DNA of 42,201 bases from Saccoglossus kowalevskii (GCF_000003605.2 NW_003132353.1:10310-52510); one strand, 5' to 3'. Shown: positions 23,579 through 35,300, counted from the stretch's first letter. Translations and numbers: made by a program. Notes: a model not told the origin generated them from the sequence alone.

Positions 23579-23634
23579 ATTGGCGGGCTTATTTGCCACG
23601 TGTGGGCGGGAAACAAAGCTGACAAACACGGAAG
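23579..23634. promoter_or_regulatory. Promoter-like cluster: CCAAT, two E2F-like sites, E-box, ETS
   Basis: In order: inverted CCAAT (ATTGG, 23579), an E2F-like TTGGCGGGC at 23580-23588, a CACGTG E-box (23597-23602), a strong E2F-type GGGCGGGAAA (23604-23613), and an ETS-type CGGAAG near 23629. Such clustering is typical of growth-regulated animal promoters. The only adjacent start codon I can find is the one at 23561 on the - strand. There is no TATA box. Confidence 0.4.
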
Positions 23635-23639
23635 ATTAA

Positions 23640-24850
23640 CGAAAGAATCCGATTACTCCTCCGAGAGAATTTCAGTTATAATCTTCTAGTGATACGATAC
23701 ATAATGTTATAGGATTATTCAAAGAAAACCCACTTAGACAGTAACGGGCGTAGCATCGCGACCATCTACTGCATTTGATGCTCGTGTGACGCAACTTTTC
23801 CAAAATGGGAAATGCGTCCGTAACATTTCCGCTAATACCCGTTTAATATGTAAATGATACTGTTCTCATTCATTGACATTCAAAACTATTGAATAGAATC
23901 TAAATGAATAAATCTGATTTATATATAATTACAGACAAAAATAAAATTAACTTAATATATTATCACTAATCAAAGACAATTGATTTCATTTCATCTAAGG
24001 ATAATGTAAGAGATATTTAAGCAATGTTACCGACCGTGAGAAACTGTTATATTTAGGTAACAAAAAAAAAACGGACAATCATATGAGAAACAGACATGGA
24101 TGAAAGCCACTCAAGTGTCATACATTGTAAAGATGATGACATGATTTCAAACATACTAGTATACCATGTTTTGACCAGAAATTACCGGAAATATTCAAGA
24201 AGAGAGAAATCTGATCACATAACGATGCAATCCCAAAGAAAAACACGCAGTGTTTTGTGTTACTTATTTTAAGAAGTCGGAGGTCGCATATATCAGTTGA
24301 CCAAAATATGAATATGTATTTACTATAATCAGATAATCCCTAGTTTGCAAATAGACTTTCACATTATTTTTGGGACATGCAAACTAGACTAGGACACCAT
24401 GTTTTATAAGATATGAATGTTTCGATAACAAAATGATTTTTCACCTAGATAACTAAACCGTTTTCAATTAAAATGAAATAATACCTGCAATATCTGTATT
24501 TAAGCAATTTAAAATTCATTTTAATTGAAAAAAAAAACATGCCTCAAGTTAATTCCCAAGATACGAATATATTACAATCCTATATTCTCCAGTCAGGCAC
24601 CACACCAAATTATCCCTTGCGCTTACCCCCCCCCCTTCCGCTACTCGCACATAATTAACAAAATTAACATAAAATTTAATGAAATCCGTCATATCTAAAA
24701 TAAGGCCTGAAGTCACGCGACATCACGTCTTTCTTCTTTACAATGAATTGATTGTGTCATTGAACTGTGTACATTCAGGCTCCGTATGTAAAATGTTATA
24801 TTACCTCATAACGTAATATTTTATATTATCAAATGTGACAGAGGAAAGCA
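23640..24850. other. Intergenic, nothing recognised
   Basis: AT-rich sequence with homopolymer runs (a C-run near 24627-24636). No open frame of note, no exon with matching splice sites, no RNA gene seen. Confidence 0.5.
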
Positions 24851-24919
24851 ATACAATTCTAAGCGTGAAGCCTCGGCGGCAAGTATTTCCGGATTCGCTG
24901 TAATCCGGGACCAAATATC

Positions 24920-24932
24920 GTTGCTAGGTAAC
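24920..24932. promoter_or_regulatory. RFX X-box (GTTGCTAGGTAAC)
   Basis: An inverted repeat of RFX half-sites with a one-base spacer. A short hairpin-forming inverted repeat, ccggattcgctgtaatccgg, lies just to the left (24890-24909). RFX factors drive ciliary and some immune genes in animals. No ciliary gene is visible nearby. Confidence 0.4.
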
Positions 24933-25377
24933 TGTACACCTTACAAGGTATGCGCACTATTAGAGTGTATATTTCCGAGGGACGTGTGACTTTGGAAATA
25001 AAATTGAGTGGATGGAGGAGGCGGGCGTCGACAGTGCTATCTCCTTTAAGTGTGGTTACATAATACATAGACGAATGTGATTAATAAGACAAAGCCCCTA
25101 TTAAGCACATCTGGACAGAGTATTGTACACCACGATTCGAACATGATTTTTTTTTAAATTTAAATTTATTGTTATTATAATTAGATCATACACATGATAT
25201 TTGTAACATATCACATCCAAGAAAAAAGGAGCCTTGGCGACGTTGTTTAATCCACGTACCTTTTCGCAGATTGTATGAGCTATACGTCATCACGAGAATC
25301 GTAAATGTTAACATGCCTAATAATCATGGATACAATTCAATCAGTGGCCTTTACGCATGACCACTAGACAAGAATGA

Positions 25378-25950
25378 AACAAAACGTATAGCTTGTGGAC
25401 GTTAATTAGAAATAATGCCTGGCACATATTCGAATTGATTAGATTAGACCTGATACATTTTAGATTGGACCGGAAACTAGAAACTACCGGATATTGTAAT
25501 ATAATTGCTAGCAATCCTTTAAATGTTATAAAACATAGTGAGATTGTTTATGATGCCCTTTTGACAAAAGCCTTGTCTACTCAATTGCGACCAATCAGAT
25601 TACTTCTATTGTTATACCAATTTCAAAGTATGGATAACGAACACTATTACACTGAACTAACAAGCTATACAAATAATATGATATATAAAAAAAAAGATAT
25701 ATGCCTCCCTGCTCTACGCTGTTCGGTGTCTGATTATACTACATTTATTCCGAAATTCCGCAACTCGGCAATAATCACCAGTAGTGTAGCTTTATCGATC
25801 TTAATTTTGATTTGCTGCTATATTTTGTCGCATGAAACCTTGACATTTTGTTTCTGTTTGCATTTATGGTTTGACCGAATGGACTTGCTAATCTTGTACA
25901 TTTTGCCAAACATCTCATGTGACAGTGTCACGTTTCCCTTAGAAACGTGA
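25378..25950 (+). other. 185-codon open frame of unknown nature
   Basis: This is the longest open frame in the window and long for such AT-rich DNA. Its first ATG is at 25630, giving 106 residues to the TGA at 25948-25950; upstream codons are open back to a stop at 25375. The C-terminal half has a hydrophobic stretch (S-V-A-L-S-I-L-I-L-I-C-C-Y-I-L) and a second Leu/Ile-rich segment, so it could span a membrane. I recognise no family. It lies just beyond the 3' end of gene B, on the opposite strand. It may be a small membrane protein, a terminal exon of an unseen + strand gene, or chance. Confidence 0.3.
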
Positions 25951-25988
25951 TACATAGTAAACTACATCGTAAATGCGATCGGACACAC

Positions 25989-25994
25989 TTTATT
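25989..25994 (-). terminator. Gene B polyadenylation signal
   Basis: AATAAA on the - strand, 118 bp after the gene B stop codon. The transcript should end near 25970. A second AATAAA (26187-26182) falls inside the last coding exon. Confidence 0.65.
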
Positions 25995-26111
25995 ACATTG
26001 TGTTTACCCCAATACTTGTCAATGGCACATTCAACATTGGTAAATAATACACACGTCCACCGTGCCCATATTTAAGGTGGGTATGTGGATTCACAAGACC
26101 GGACAATTAGA

Positions 26112-26322
26112 CTAATTTCCAAGGCTCTGATATATCATTTTTGCACCCGCTGTTATACAGTTTTTGTTGACTATAAGATAATACTCCTTTATTAGGTACC
26201 TACGATATCGTAATCCAATTGTTTTCACACTCCCACACTTGCTGCATATTGAGACCGATTCACCGTGTTTATTGTGTTCACTATACGTAAAACTCACTAT
26301 AATGTTAGCTTCACATCTCAAA
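26112..26322 (-). CDS. Gene B exon 7: C-terminal half of the cystine-knot domain
   Basis: The acceptor is excellent (tgttttcttattttgcag). Entering in phase 2, as exon 6 requires, the exon is open for 69 codons to the TAG at 26114-26112. It supplies Cys221 (eight residues after Cys3, the same spacing as in gene A), an I-V-S-F strand, and C-S-K-C at 244-247 where gene A has C-C-T-C. Thus the cysteine aligned with the NGF core cysteine is Ser, or the spacing has changed. The stretch between Cys4 and this motif is six residues shorter than in gene A and lacks its tryptophans. A basic 40-residue tail with Cys273 follows; neurotrophins usually end soon after the C-x-C. The splice fit is strong; the unusual knot leaves some doubt. 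Confidence 0.75.
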
Positions 26323-29183
26323 CTGCAAAATAAGAAAACAGAGTGCATATATGCTGTAATATATAACAACTAGTACATTTCTATTTACCATGACCAGTTG
26401 CTTTTAATAGTGATGTTGATCCGATTACACACCCCACATGTGCATGCATAGCTTGCTCATAATATATAAATTAACCACAATTTGCCCGAATAACAAATTT
26501 CAAATGGTTTATCAGTGTACTGTATGGCAGGTTTCTCGAAATAATAATATACACAATATATATATCAAAATATCACTATATAACTCGATCCGGAAAGCAT
26601 TCCATCGTTGAGTATTACTTCCCACCACTCGACATACACTAATAGTAATTTAAAACGTTTATTTTTAACACTGTCAAACAATTCGTACTGATTATTTTAT
26701 GAGTTGGATGCAATATTTATAAGATATCCTGGATATTGTGTTATTATCCCAATTGTTTGAGACAGAAAAACGAAGTACCACTTCTTTCTCATTGCCCGAC
26801 CAGAATGGATAGAGTGACATCGTAGTCGGCGAAGTCAGACATGGTTTCAACACGCCGAATTTCAGTATAGCGCGAGTTCGTATTCTCTAAACCGAATACA
26901 AATATGTTTATTTGTAAACGAGTGCGTACACCGTGTCTTATATAACACAACAAATCGATTCATTGAGCAGTTAAACATTTTTGCAAAGATTTAGCCAATT
27001 ATTGCAGTGATGTTTTATTATTTGGCATTAAATTTCAATAATTACAAAATTGATAAAAAACATGTTACATGTACTAAAATACGTATGCGTTCACATATGG
27101 TTCACATAATATGCAGTGACATTCACAGAACAGTGTCACAAAGAACTATATACACTTAGAACCTATGCTACTCAAGTATTCAACATATACGGCATTATTG
27201 TTTTCGTTATATTTCTACAATACCTCATGTAAGAGTTATGAAAATAGGTAACAACACAGGTCCAAGTGTTGGCATGCAGGCAATAATTTGTAAACCATAT
27301 TCAGTACAAAATGTCGTTTTTGTTGTTGGAGATAAGTGTTGAAATACTAATTGGGGTTCGGTACATATACGGCCCCATCTCCTATTTTGTATTTGGCTCT
27401 ATCATGAATAATTAAAATAGTAATAAGGAGACGTTTTAATGTTGAAAGTTGTTCTTATGATATTTCCGCTTGCACTATTAACAGTTCATCATAAATTGCT
27501 CCGACTATGGAGGATGTTCATAATCTACCAACCAAGTATTACTCCATTAAAGCAGGGTTGTCGTCACATGCGCATGCGTCAGATGGCTATAGCGTGTCAT
27601 TGTTTACAAACAAGCGTCTACCTATGAGCCTTTGCGTTTTTAGCGTGTGTTGTTATCATCACTTGGAACTCAATTCCTGCGCGTGCGCAGGTGATGACCC
27701 TCCCACTTTAATCAATTGTGAATCGATATCATTATTAGAAATTTCAAACGACGCTCGACAATATGCATTCTTTCAAATCTCACGTGATGCCAAGCATGCA
27801 TGAAACAATATAAATGTGGTCACGTGTCATTATTAACAGAGATTGATGGTGGTGGTAACGACGAGGATTCTCCACAAAATAGAAATAGGGGCGTCCTATA
27901 CTATTTAGTTAAGAAATTTGAAACAGCAAGCATGTCAAATAAAGGTTTGCTTTCATATACTGTATGCAAAATACGCTAAGCAGTATTTGTTCATGGCACG
28001 GCTTCAAATATGCTTTACCGTAATATAATCCAATGTCCATTATAATATACGAAAAACATAAACAGGACTCTATAACATATCTTTGCTTTGCTATGATTGC
28101 GTTGCACTGGTATTGATTAAATTATAATAATTAACAGTAAGGGTTATATAAGAGCAGTCTTCGCTGAGGCTTGTTTAATTTTTTCTTTGATGGGTTCCGC
28201 ATAAGACTTAATTTTCAGATATCACACAGGTGCAGCACGTGGTGATTGATATCCACTGCCACGAATAGGCATCTGAATCGAGGGTCTTCACATATGCGTT
28301 TGTCCAAGACTGTTTTTCTTTGCACCTAGAGGTATACCTAGAAAATAGAATACAGAAACAAACATAAAAATGTATGTTGAGTGAAATCAGTACTGATGAC
28401 GTAAGCGTGTTTTAAGCGTGCATATGAAAATGCAGCGATTAAATCAGTATGAACAATTACGATGTAACAATGTAAAGCACTTTCAGTTCAACATTGGAAC
28501 ATGGTGTGCATGCTACTGTAATGTAGCTCAAAGGGGAATTTCGGAGATTGCTTGTTTCTGCAGTGTAGGGATACCATAAGACCTTATAACGGAACACTGA
28601 AGTCATTCACACACCCATGTAGTCACACACAGTCAGTTTCTGGAGTTGAGTTTCGATGTTCTTTTAATATTAAGACACCGTGACGTGAGACACCCCTTGC
28701 TAGGTTATCGCAACAATCCGTCAAGACCTGCACCTGGTATGACGTCCCAACGTCCACCCCGATTCCATGTCCACCCTCCCCATTTAAGCGTTGGTGAGAA
28801 GTCAGTTCACACCTGCTACGTTTTGCGATCATAATGTCACTAATCAAAGAAATCGTCTACATTTAACATATACAAACCTTGCATTTGTTTATAAAAGTTT
28901 ACTATTTCTTATACATGGTCTGGGTGCTTTAAGCCAGTCAGTCACCGCCCTGAATTGGGTTAATCACGCCTCCATAATTCTGCCGAACTGCATTCCGCAA
29001 AGATATCTAACACACCTCTTTTATTAGGCTTACACAGAACACCTAATACACTAGATATGTTTGAACTTTGCGAAGAGCGATAGCGGGAAGACATTCCGTG
29101 AAAGTTTGGTTTAGAATTGCTAACTTCAAGAGTACTTGAAGAAAACTGCACTTTTTGAAAATCCCATTAGTGGCATGACTTAC
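26323..29183 (-). other. Intron 6 of gene B (2.9 kb)
   Basis: A phase-2 intron that splits the mature domain between Cys3 and Cys4; gene A has no intron there. It contains a perfect NRF-1-type site, TGCGCGTGCGCA, at 27678-27689, a related palindrome at 27568-27579, and a GC-richer stretch at 28640-28820 with overlapping frames on both strands but no consistent gene model. Confidence 0.7.
27678..27689. promoter_or_regulatory. NRF-1-type site
   Basis: TGCGCGTGCGCA fits the NRF-1 consensus exactly on the - strand (TGCGCACGCGCA). A one-mismatch relative, ATGCGCATGCGT, is 110 bp to the left (27568-27579). Such sites mark housekeeping or neuronal promoters, so an alternative start or enhancer inside this intron is possible. 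Confidence 0.4.
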
Positions 29184-29353
29184 ATTTCAGCAATACCCGT
29201 GCATGGGGAGCTTTGGTTACGACAACGTGTAACATGGAACCATTGATTTTGGTATACTTCAACTAAGTCCGACTCTTCGTTGCTCCCGTGTGTAAGCTGA
29301 ATCCACTCATTAGAGCTTCTGCATACTTCCTGGAATGGTCGATTTCTTTTCTC
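29184..29353 (-). CDS. Gene B exon 6: cleavage site and N-terminal half of the mature domain
   Basis: A 170-nt exon, phase 0 in and phase 2 out, between taaattgcag and GAAAT|GTAAGT. It begins Glu-Lys-Arg: a dibasic processing site seven residues before the first cysteine, exactly as in gene A. The domain continues with C-R-S-S-N-E-W-I-Q (Cys172, Trp178), V-E-V-Y, Q-W-F-H-V-T-R-C (Cys205) and S-P-C-T-G (Cys212). Gene A has C-Q-S-V-S-E-W-V-Q, V-E-V-Q, Q-W-F-W-R-T-T-C and V-P-C-R-G at the same places. An N-glycosylation sequon (N-Q-S, Asn207) lies between Cys2 and Cys3. Homology to gene A and to NGF-type neurotrophins is clear. Confidence 0.93.
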
Positions 29354-29702
29354 CTGCAATTTAGATTCGACTTATTGATTCCTATATAAGTTTTGATTTG
29401 TAACAGGTTTTACGACACTATTATACATTTAAATTGACACAATGAGCATTACAGCTACAATAGCAGGTGTAATGCGGCAGAATAATGTGTAATGTAACAG
29501 GATATACATATTTCCCATTCACTACACATCGAGTTGGCAATGTATTATATTATGCGCATCTCATATATTTTCTACCGTTTAGTGAATACAAACAACCCTA
29601 ATTATAAATCACAACCCAAGAATGAAACTGTGATCTCCACAATTCAAATTTAAATTCAGCCAATTTATACGTGCCCACTCAATCAATCAATAATTTAACC
29701 AA

Positions 29703-29793
<91 letters not shown>

Positions 29794-29846
29794 CACATTC
29801 GATCCAATTTACATTGTGGTTACAAATTATGATCTATATTACTTAC
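29354..29846 (-). other. Intron 5 of gene B, with AATC microsatellite
   Basis: A 493-bp phase-0 intron separating the prodomain from the Glu-Lys-Arg site. A long AATC tract lies 55 bp downstream of the exon 5 donor. In gene A the equivalent intron falls two codons later, between Lys and Arg. Confidence 0.85.
29678..29792. repeat. (AATC)n microsatellite
   Basis: About 115 bp of AATC repeats, interrupted at the left end and perfect over roughly the last 80 bp. It lies in intron 5 of gene B. Confidence 0.95.
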
Positions 29847-30085
29847 AATTCCTGAGGAATCATCATCATTTGGACTACCGCCTCCAGTTAATATTGGAGA
29901 ATTTATATCTGGAAGGAGGTCTGGTTTCTGCGGCGCAAACATGACTCTATCGCTGTTTATAGCTGGATGGTCCTTAATATCTTTGTAGAAACCATTTACA
30001 CTGGAACGTATAACATGAATCTGCAATTCTGAGAGTTCTGTTGATTCGCTCTTCTGCATATTCCAAATCATACGCTCTGTCAAAT
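29847..30085 (-). CDS. Gene B exon 5: main prodomain exon
   Basis: A 239-nt exon, phase 1 in and phase 0 out, between catattctcag and GGAATT|GTAAGT. It encodes residues 82-161. It starts D-L-T-E-R-M-I-W and contains R-V-M-F-A-P-Q-K-P at 128-136, the counterpart of R-V-V-F-S-S-T-K-P in gene A. It ends in a Gly/Ser/Asp-rich linker before the cleavage site. The distance from the R-V block to Lys-Arg is 33 residues here and 31 in gene A. It is a secretory prodomain, probably assisting folding and removed by a furin-like protease. The corresponding part of gene A is split into exons 3 and 4. Confidence 0.9.
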
Positions 30086-30786
30086 CTGAGAATATGGCAA
30101 AGACTTTCTTACTAAACATCAAAATGGGCTTATACAAAATATTGTTGTAATAGCAACAGCAACATTTTGCAATAGTTTACTTACCGTCAATAACTTATGC
30201 GTATATTGATTGTACTTCGTGGTGTGTCCTTTCTATCAAGTGTACGAGATTTATGTGCATATCATTTAGATTTATTATGTATATCATAAACGTTTAAATT
30301 GTGGACGCCTGTCATGTATTGTTATTATTGTTATTGAATCAATCATCACACCCCCACATAAAACAAATATTCCCATGCTCTCAGTAACAACAATACTAAG
30401 TTTGAACATTGAGTCGAATGGTTTGAACATTTAATGCCCTGATGGTTCCACAGTTAATGTATACGTATACGAGTACTCGCGCTGAGTAGTGGATTTTAGG
30501 TAATTATGCTCAAACCGAAAATGTGACAGCGTTCGAAGGACGACACCAACGTAGCCATGTGTGTGGGAGGAGAGATTGGGGTTTTATTCTAATCGATAAA
30601 CCATGTTTGACATTTAAAGAAATCGCAGCAATTACTAATTCGTGATTATTGTACTCCTACCTGGATTTCACATAGAATATATTTCATTAGAAAAATCGAA
30701 GCTAGGTTTTCTCCGGCCACTTGGGGGTCCCTCGCAGCGCAGCAGTCACCTGATTGGTGGCATAGATCGAGTAAATAAATACTCAC

Positions 30787-30882
30787 CGTGTAATACCAAC
30801 TGAAGCATCCCATTATCCGGTCGACAGAGATTGCTGGATGGACCTACTGGCGCTAGTGGTTCATGTGAAGCTTTGGAAATTC
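30787..30882 (-). CDS. Gene B exon 4: N-terminal prodomain
   Basis: A 96-nt exon, phase 1 at both ends, with acceptor tttcattcag and donor CACG|GTGAGT. Residues 50-81 are Pro/Ser-rich, with one cysteine at about 69 followed by a Met-Leu pair and a short hydrophobic stretch (L-Q-L-V-L-H). The final G joins AT of exon 5 to give Asp82. An odd cysteine in a prodomain could pair with another chain. No known domain is recognised. Confidence 0.85.
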
Positions 30883-31514
30883 CTGAATGAAACGAGGACA
30901 CACTATTCAAGTGGTTTAAACCATTATGGTAAAGTTCAATCAATGGTCTACATGGTCTACAACGATCTACATGCATTAAATTTTATTTACACAATAAATA
31001 TTTTGTTTATATTTAATTAGATATGATACCTAGTTTTGGGCGAGATTCCGAAAGAAAGAAGTTTAATGATATACCAGACAGGGTCATATGCTGCTCACAG
31101 TATTTGTAAAGTACCAAGTGCCATAAACAGCATTGAAACTAAGAAACATTTGGTTCAATTCACAGAAAAATACATACACATATGCTACATATAATGCCTC
31201 GAGAATGCGATTGCGATCGAATACGTTGGTAGACAGCAACATGTCAGACTGGAACTGATTACTAAAGCCATGATAATAAGTTATATGTAGCGCCGTGCCT
31301 TTTGTAAAAGCAAGGGGATTTCTATGTTTACGGTAAGGGTTGATTTAACTAAGTGTAAATCGGACATTATATATACCTATTAGGAATTACAAAAGTTACT
31401 TGCTATTCAAATGTTTCAAGCGGTAATAAATATTGTATTATCTCTAGTGTATATTTGATATATATCCAAATCGATCCTGTTACACTATATCAAAATATGA
31501 GACGCGAAACATAC

Positions 31515-31541
31515 CTGTTGTTGGAATTGATCCTGCAAGAC
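31515..31541 (-). CDS. Gene B exon 3: 27-nt microexon
   Basis: Nine codons' worth (L-A-G-S-I-P-T-T plus split codons), phase 1 at both ends, with a strong CAG|GTATGT donor and a weaker acceptor (attaattaatcacag). Being 3n in length, it could be included or skipped without changing the frame, joining exons 2 and 4 directly. It adds a short Ser/Thr/Pro segment to the prodomain. Confidence 0.5.
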
Positions 31542-32179
31542 CTGTGATTAATTAATTAGAACAGAGATTAATGATGAAATAAATAATGCATTTAAAATAA
31601 CATCTCCTATAAGATTGGTCGTTAATGGTTAATCTGAAATATTCATTACTTAGAAAAGTAAATTAAAAGAGGTTGAAGACAGAAACACAGAACATTATCA
31701 CTCAAAACCGCGATGTATGATAATGTGGCGTATATCATTTGTCTACCGACCTCACATTACCACATAGTTATAAACAGATGGGAATAGTATACGCATCAAG
31801 GCGAAAGGTTCTCTCAACTAATGCTCGTTTTTGTCGTTACAAATCGTCCGTTAATTCAATTGTAAAATATGGCTTGTCAAAACTATTCAGCAAGAAGCAA
31901 CGTGTATCAAATACATCATATTGATTGATGTTAATTTTGTTCATCTAGCTGCATCAGTAACATTGTTCTACTTGTCACGTATGTCCTCGTATAAGGGATG
32001 AACTTGCACGTATGTTTTGTGTCAATATCGTCGGTTGTTAACTAGTCTGAAACAATACATTTCATCCAACTGATTAACCTGAATTTATTTTGTAGTTTTC
32101 ATTCTTTGTTATTTGTAAATTACTGTGTTTTGTTGAAATCTATTACTCAAATCCAACAGTAATTAGATTTTTGTCCTTA

Positions 32180-32302
<123 letters not shown>

Positions 32303-35300
32303 GTATGTTATATATTAAAAGCATGAATGAAGTTTAAAAACATTTCATTCACGATTACTATCTGCCATTATTGAATGCTAATTGTATGCTAACTTAGCCC
32401 AGAAAGAGTGTATAACAACACACTGGTTTGAAAGAAACATAATATTGCTTTTCGTTTTCAAATAGTTGTATAAACATCGCTAACCATGCACATGAATACT
32501 ATATCTATTATTATAACCAGACTCTCTCATTTGCCCATGGACATCACGTGGTCGCATGACGGTTGAGTTATTAAAGTGCATCCTTTTGTCTCAAGCATTT
32601 CCAGTTGTCGATTCTGGCGACGCTTATAAGAAACGTCGGATGACGTACATATGCTTACCTGAATTAAACCCAGACTAACAGCTTCGGGTTATGATTATTA
32701 AGTATGTAGTGTGACGTATATACATATGCGCACATTTAAATGCACCTATTAACAGATACAAATGTCGACACTGATACATATAGAATGACCATATTATATC
32801 CTTCAAAAATATGATGAACTAAAATAAAAACATTTCCTGTTTAGCTGTCGGATGATACGTTTTACAAGTCAATAAGTCAGAGTTTGTTTTACGGTCGTGG
32901 AAAACTATTGTCCCTTGAGTCGACTGCGATGTTTAACTTTTGTCTAAGCTGATTAGAAGATACAAACATAACACATTAGTCTGAACAGCCATATTTTGCA
33001 ATAACTTGTATATTGTTTATGATGTTTAACGAATCGCCAGTAAGAACTAATTGTGAGCTACTAAGTGCTTCATTTGCTATGGTTATAAGCACATTCCCTT
33101 GGACAGGCAACAAATCTTGATATTGCTCTCACAAACATGTGGTCGTTCTAGGAATGTTTTGTAAATAGCATATACTGTTAACTTCTAATGTTTATAATTT
33201 TGAATATATACAATTTTTTTTCACATTTTTCCATGCGACTTATGTTGTACGATCTATGTTATTCCATCAAGTTGAAATATATTATCTTGTTTCCAACTAA
33301 CTCGTACTTTTATCTTTAATCACTGACGTCACAGATCAAGCTCGTCTACGTCAGTACTTGTTCTGATTTAATAGCAATTGGAAATCTAACCTTTTCCAAT
33401 GCACATAGTGATCAATGAATAGTATAAATACATAGTGTGTTCACTTCGATTTGATTACTTTCACGGTGGGTGTCGATGTTTTTTTTTTCTTCTTCAAAGG
33501 TCAGTAGTGGAGACACACGTAAGTCAATGTATGGACGACAAAGGTGTAATGATTTAAACGTTAATAGACAATTACTCTGTGAATACAATTCACCTCCCGC
33601 AAGCTAAGAACACAAACCAAAGATTCAGTTAAACAGTTTTACACACCATGGTTAACTTGGCATTTCACAATTGAAGCCACTGTATTCTTCCGTCTATGAA
33701 GGTGTAGCAAAAATATAGCTGTCACCAATCAGTTCAGTCTATTCTGAATATTAACAGACAGGTATCAACCAGTTTAAACAACTTTGTTATAATAAGTGAA
33801 GTTAGAGCACTAACAACAAAGACATGTATACACGTTGTTGCAAAGTGATGATGTCAAAGACAAAGTTAACATTTGCATTGAGAAAATTGGGGGAAAAAAC
33901 ATTCGACCCATGACTCTCAGTCAAACTTGGAAGTTATACGCAACTGCTGTGTTGGAAAGGTAAGATCATTCCAACTTTAAGAACAGTCCAAGCTACCGCT
34001 TTAGAAATACCGGAATGGTGGGGCAGGGGTAACTAGGCAAAAAGTTGTGTTAAAGAATGGATGTTTCTGCAAAAACCACGGAAAGTGAGTTACTTATTAA
34101 GGAATGGGTGTGTAAAATATTTAAAATTCGCCAAAAAGTTGTCGGCCTGATGCCACTAGTTATGTCCCAAAATTATGTCTGTTGTCAAAATGTAAGGATT
34201 AATACCTACATGCGAAAAAAGTACGTAAAATTCACTTTCGAAAAGTTGAAAACAAGTAAAACAGAAGCATATTCAAACTATCAAATGTGTCGATACGATT
34301 TTACTGAAACCACGTTTATTATATATAACAATTATGTGCACTTTAATTATTTGAAATCAAGAAAAAAAAACTAAGCATCATAATTGTTATATAATTTTAT
34401 TATATTATTCATTATTTTATATTTGAGTTCAGAGTTGCGTCTCAATGTTGTAATTATTTGCCATGATACATTTGTTGACGATATAGTTATTGTAGAAAAA
34501 TTATTATCTGGAAAACCACTTTCTGAAAGTAGCAAACATTTAATATGTATTACATGGCAAACATGAGCTTGTGATAACGTGATGTACGGATAGGCATATC
34601 AAATGTCGATTAACCTAATTAACGGTTGCCTGGGGAAACATCAAAAAAGTGTTTCCCATGCTAATTGTTGATTTCTGAAACATTGCTATTCTACTTGATT
34701 TATATCGTTAACCATTTCAGCTAGTGTAAAACAAAATGGTTTATTTGCAAACTACTTAACAGTTGAACTTGCTTAGGCAAAAGAGAATACTTTGAGCTGC
34801 AATTGCTGTATGTTAAGATTTGTTGGAATGTAAGAAATATTTTCAGGCAAAGTCGGAATGGTTATTTGGGGGAAATAATAGTGAATAGCATAAATAAATT
34901 GCCATTGAGAAATATATTTTTGAAAGTAAGTCACTTTAAACATCGTGTTTTTTTTTCAATTTACTCTGCATGGCCTTTGTGTAGTATACGTTTGACCACT
35001 TTTTTTTTCAAAACTACCTAACACAAATTCCTACCAACCTTTGGTCAGCCCTCCTCCTTCCAGTCACTGTCGTCAGTGTCGTTTTACCTATTCTTTTCTA
35101 CACACTGTATGTATTCGTGTAGTCATCTTATACTAAAGACATTAAATACAGTAGCGAACGGGAGAATCAATCAACCCTATGTTCAAGGGAAGGAATAGTA
35201 GACGTCGACAACTGATAATTAACCGCTGTTAAAATGTCCTCGTTCGAACGAACTTACGTGATGTAGTCTGTCAGTGAATTGTGTGTATGAATCTTAGCTA

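Noticed and set aside
27439..27803. + strand frames, one starting with a signal-like M-L-K-V-V-L-M-I-F-P-L-A-L-L
   Set aside because: Two frames would need a frameshift, and no good donor follows the hydrophobic part.
28623..28847. - strand open frame with two adjacent cysteines, ending D-C-V
   Set aside because: No acceptor gives a phase compatible with gene B exons, the + strand is also open here, and exons 6 and 7 already join in phase without it.
34057..34374. 105-codon + strand frame with ATG start in gene B intron 2
   Set aside because: Composition is that of translated AT-rich DNA (Lys, Asn, Tyr), and no family or promoter is visible.
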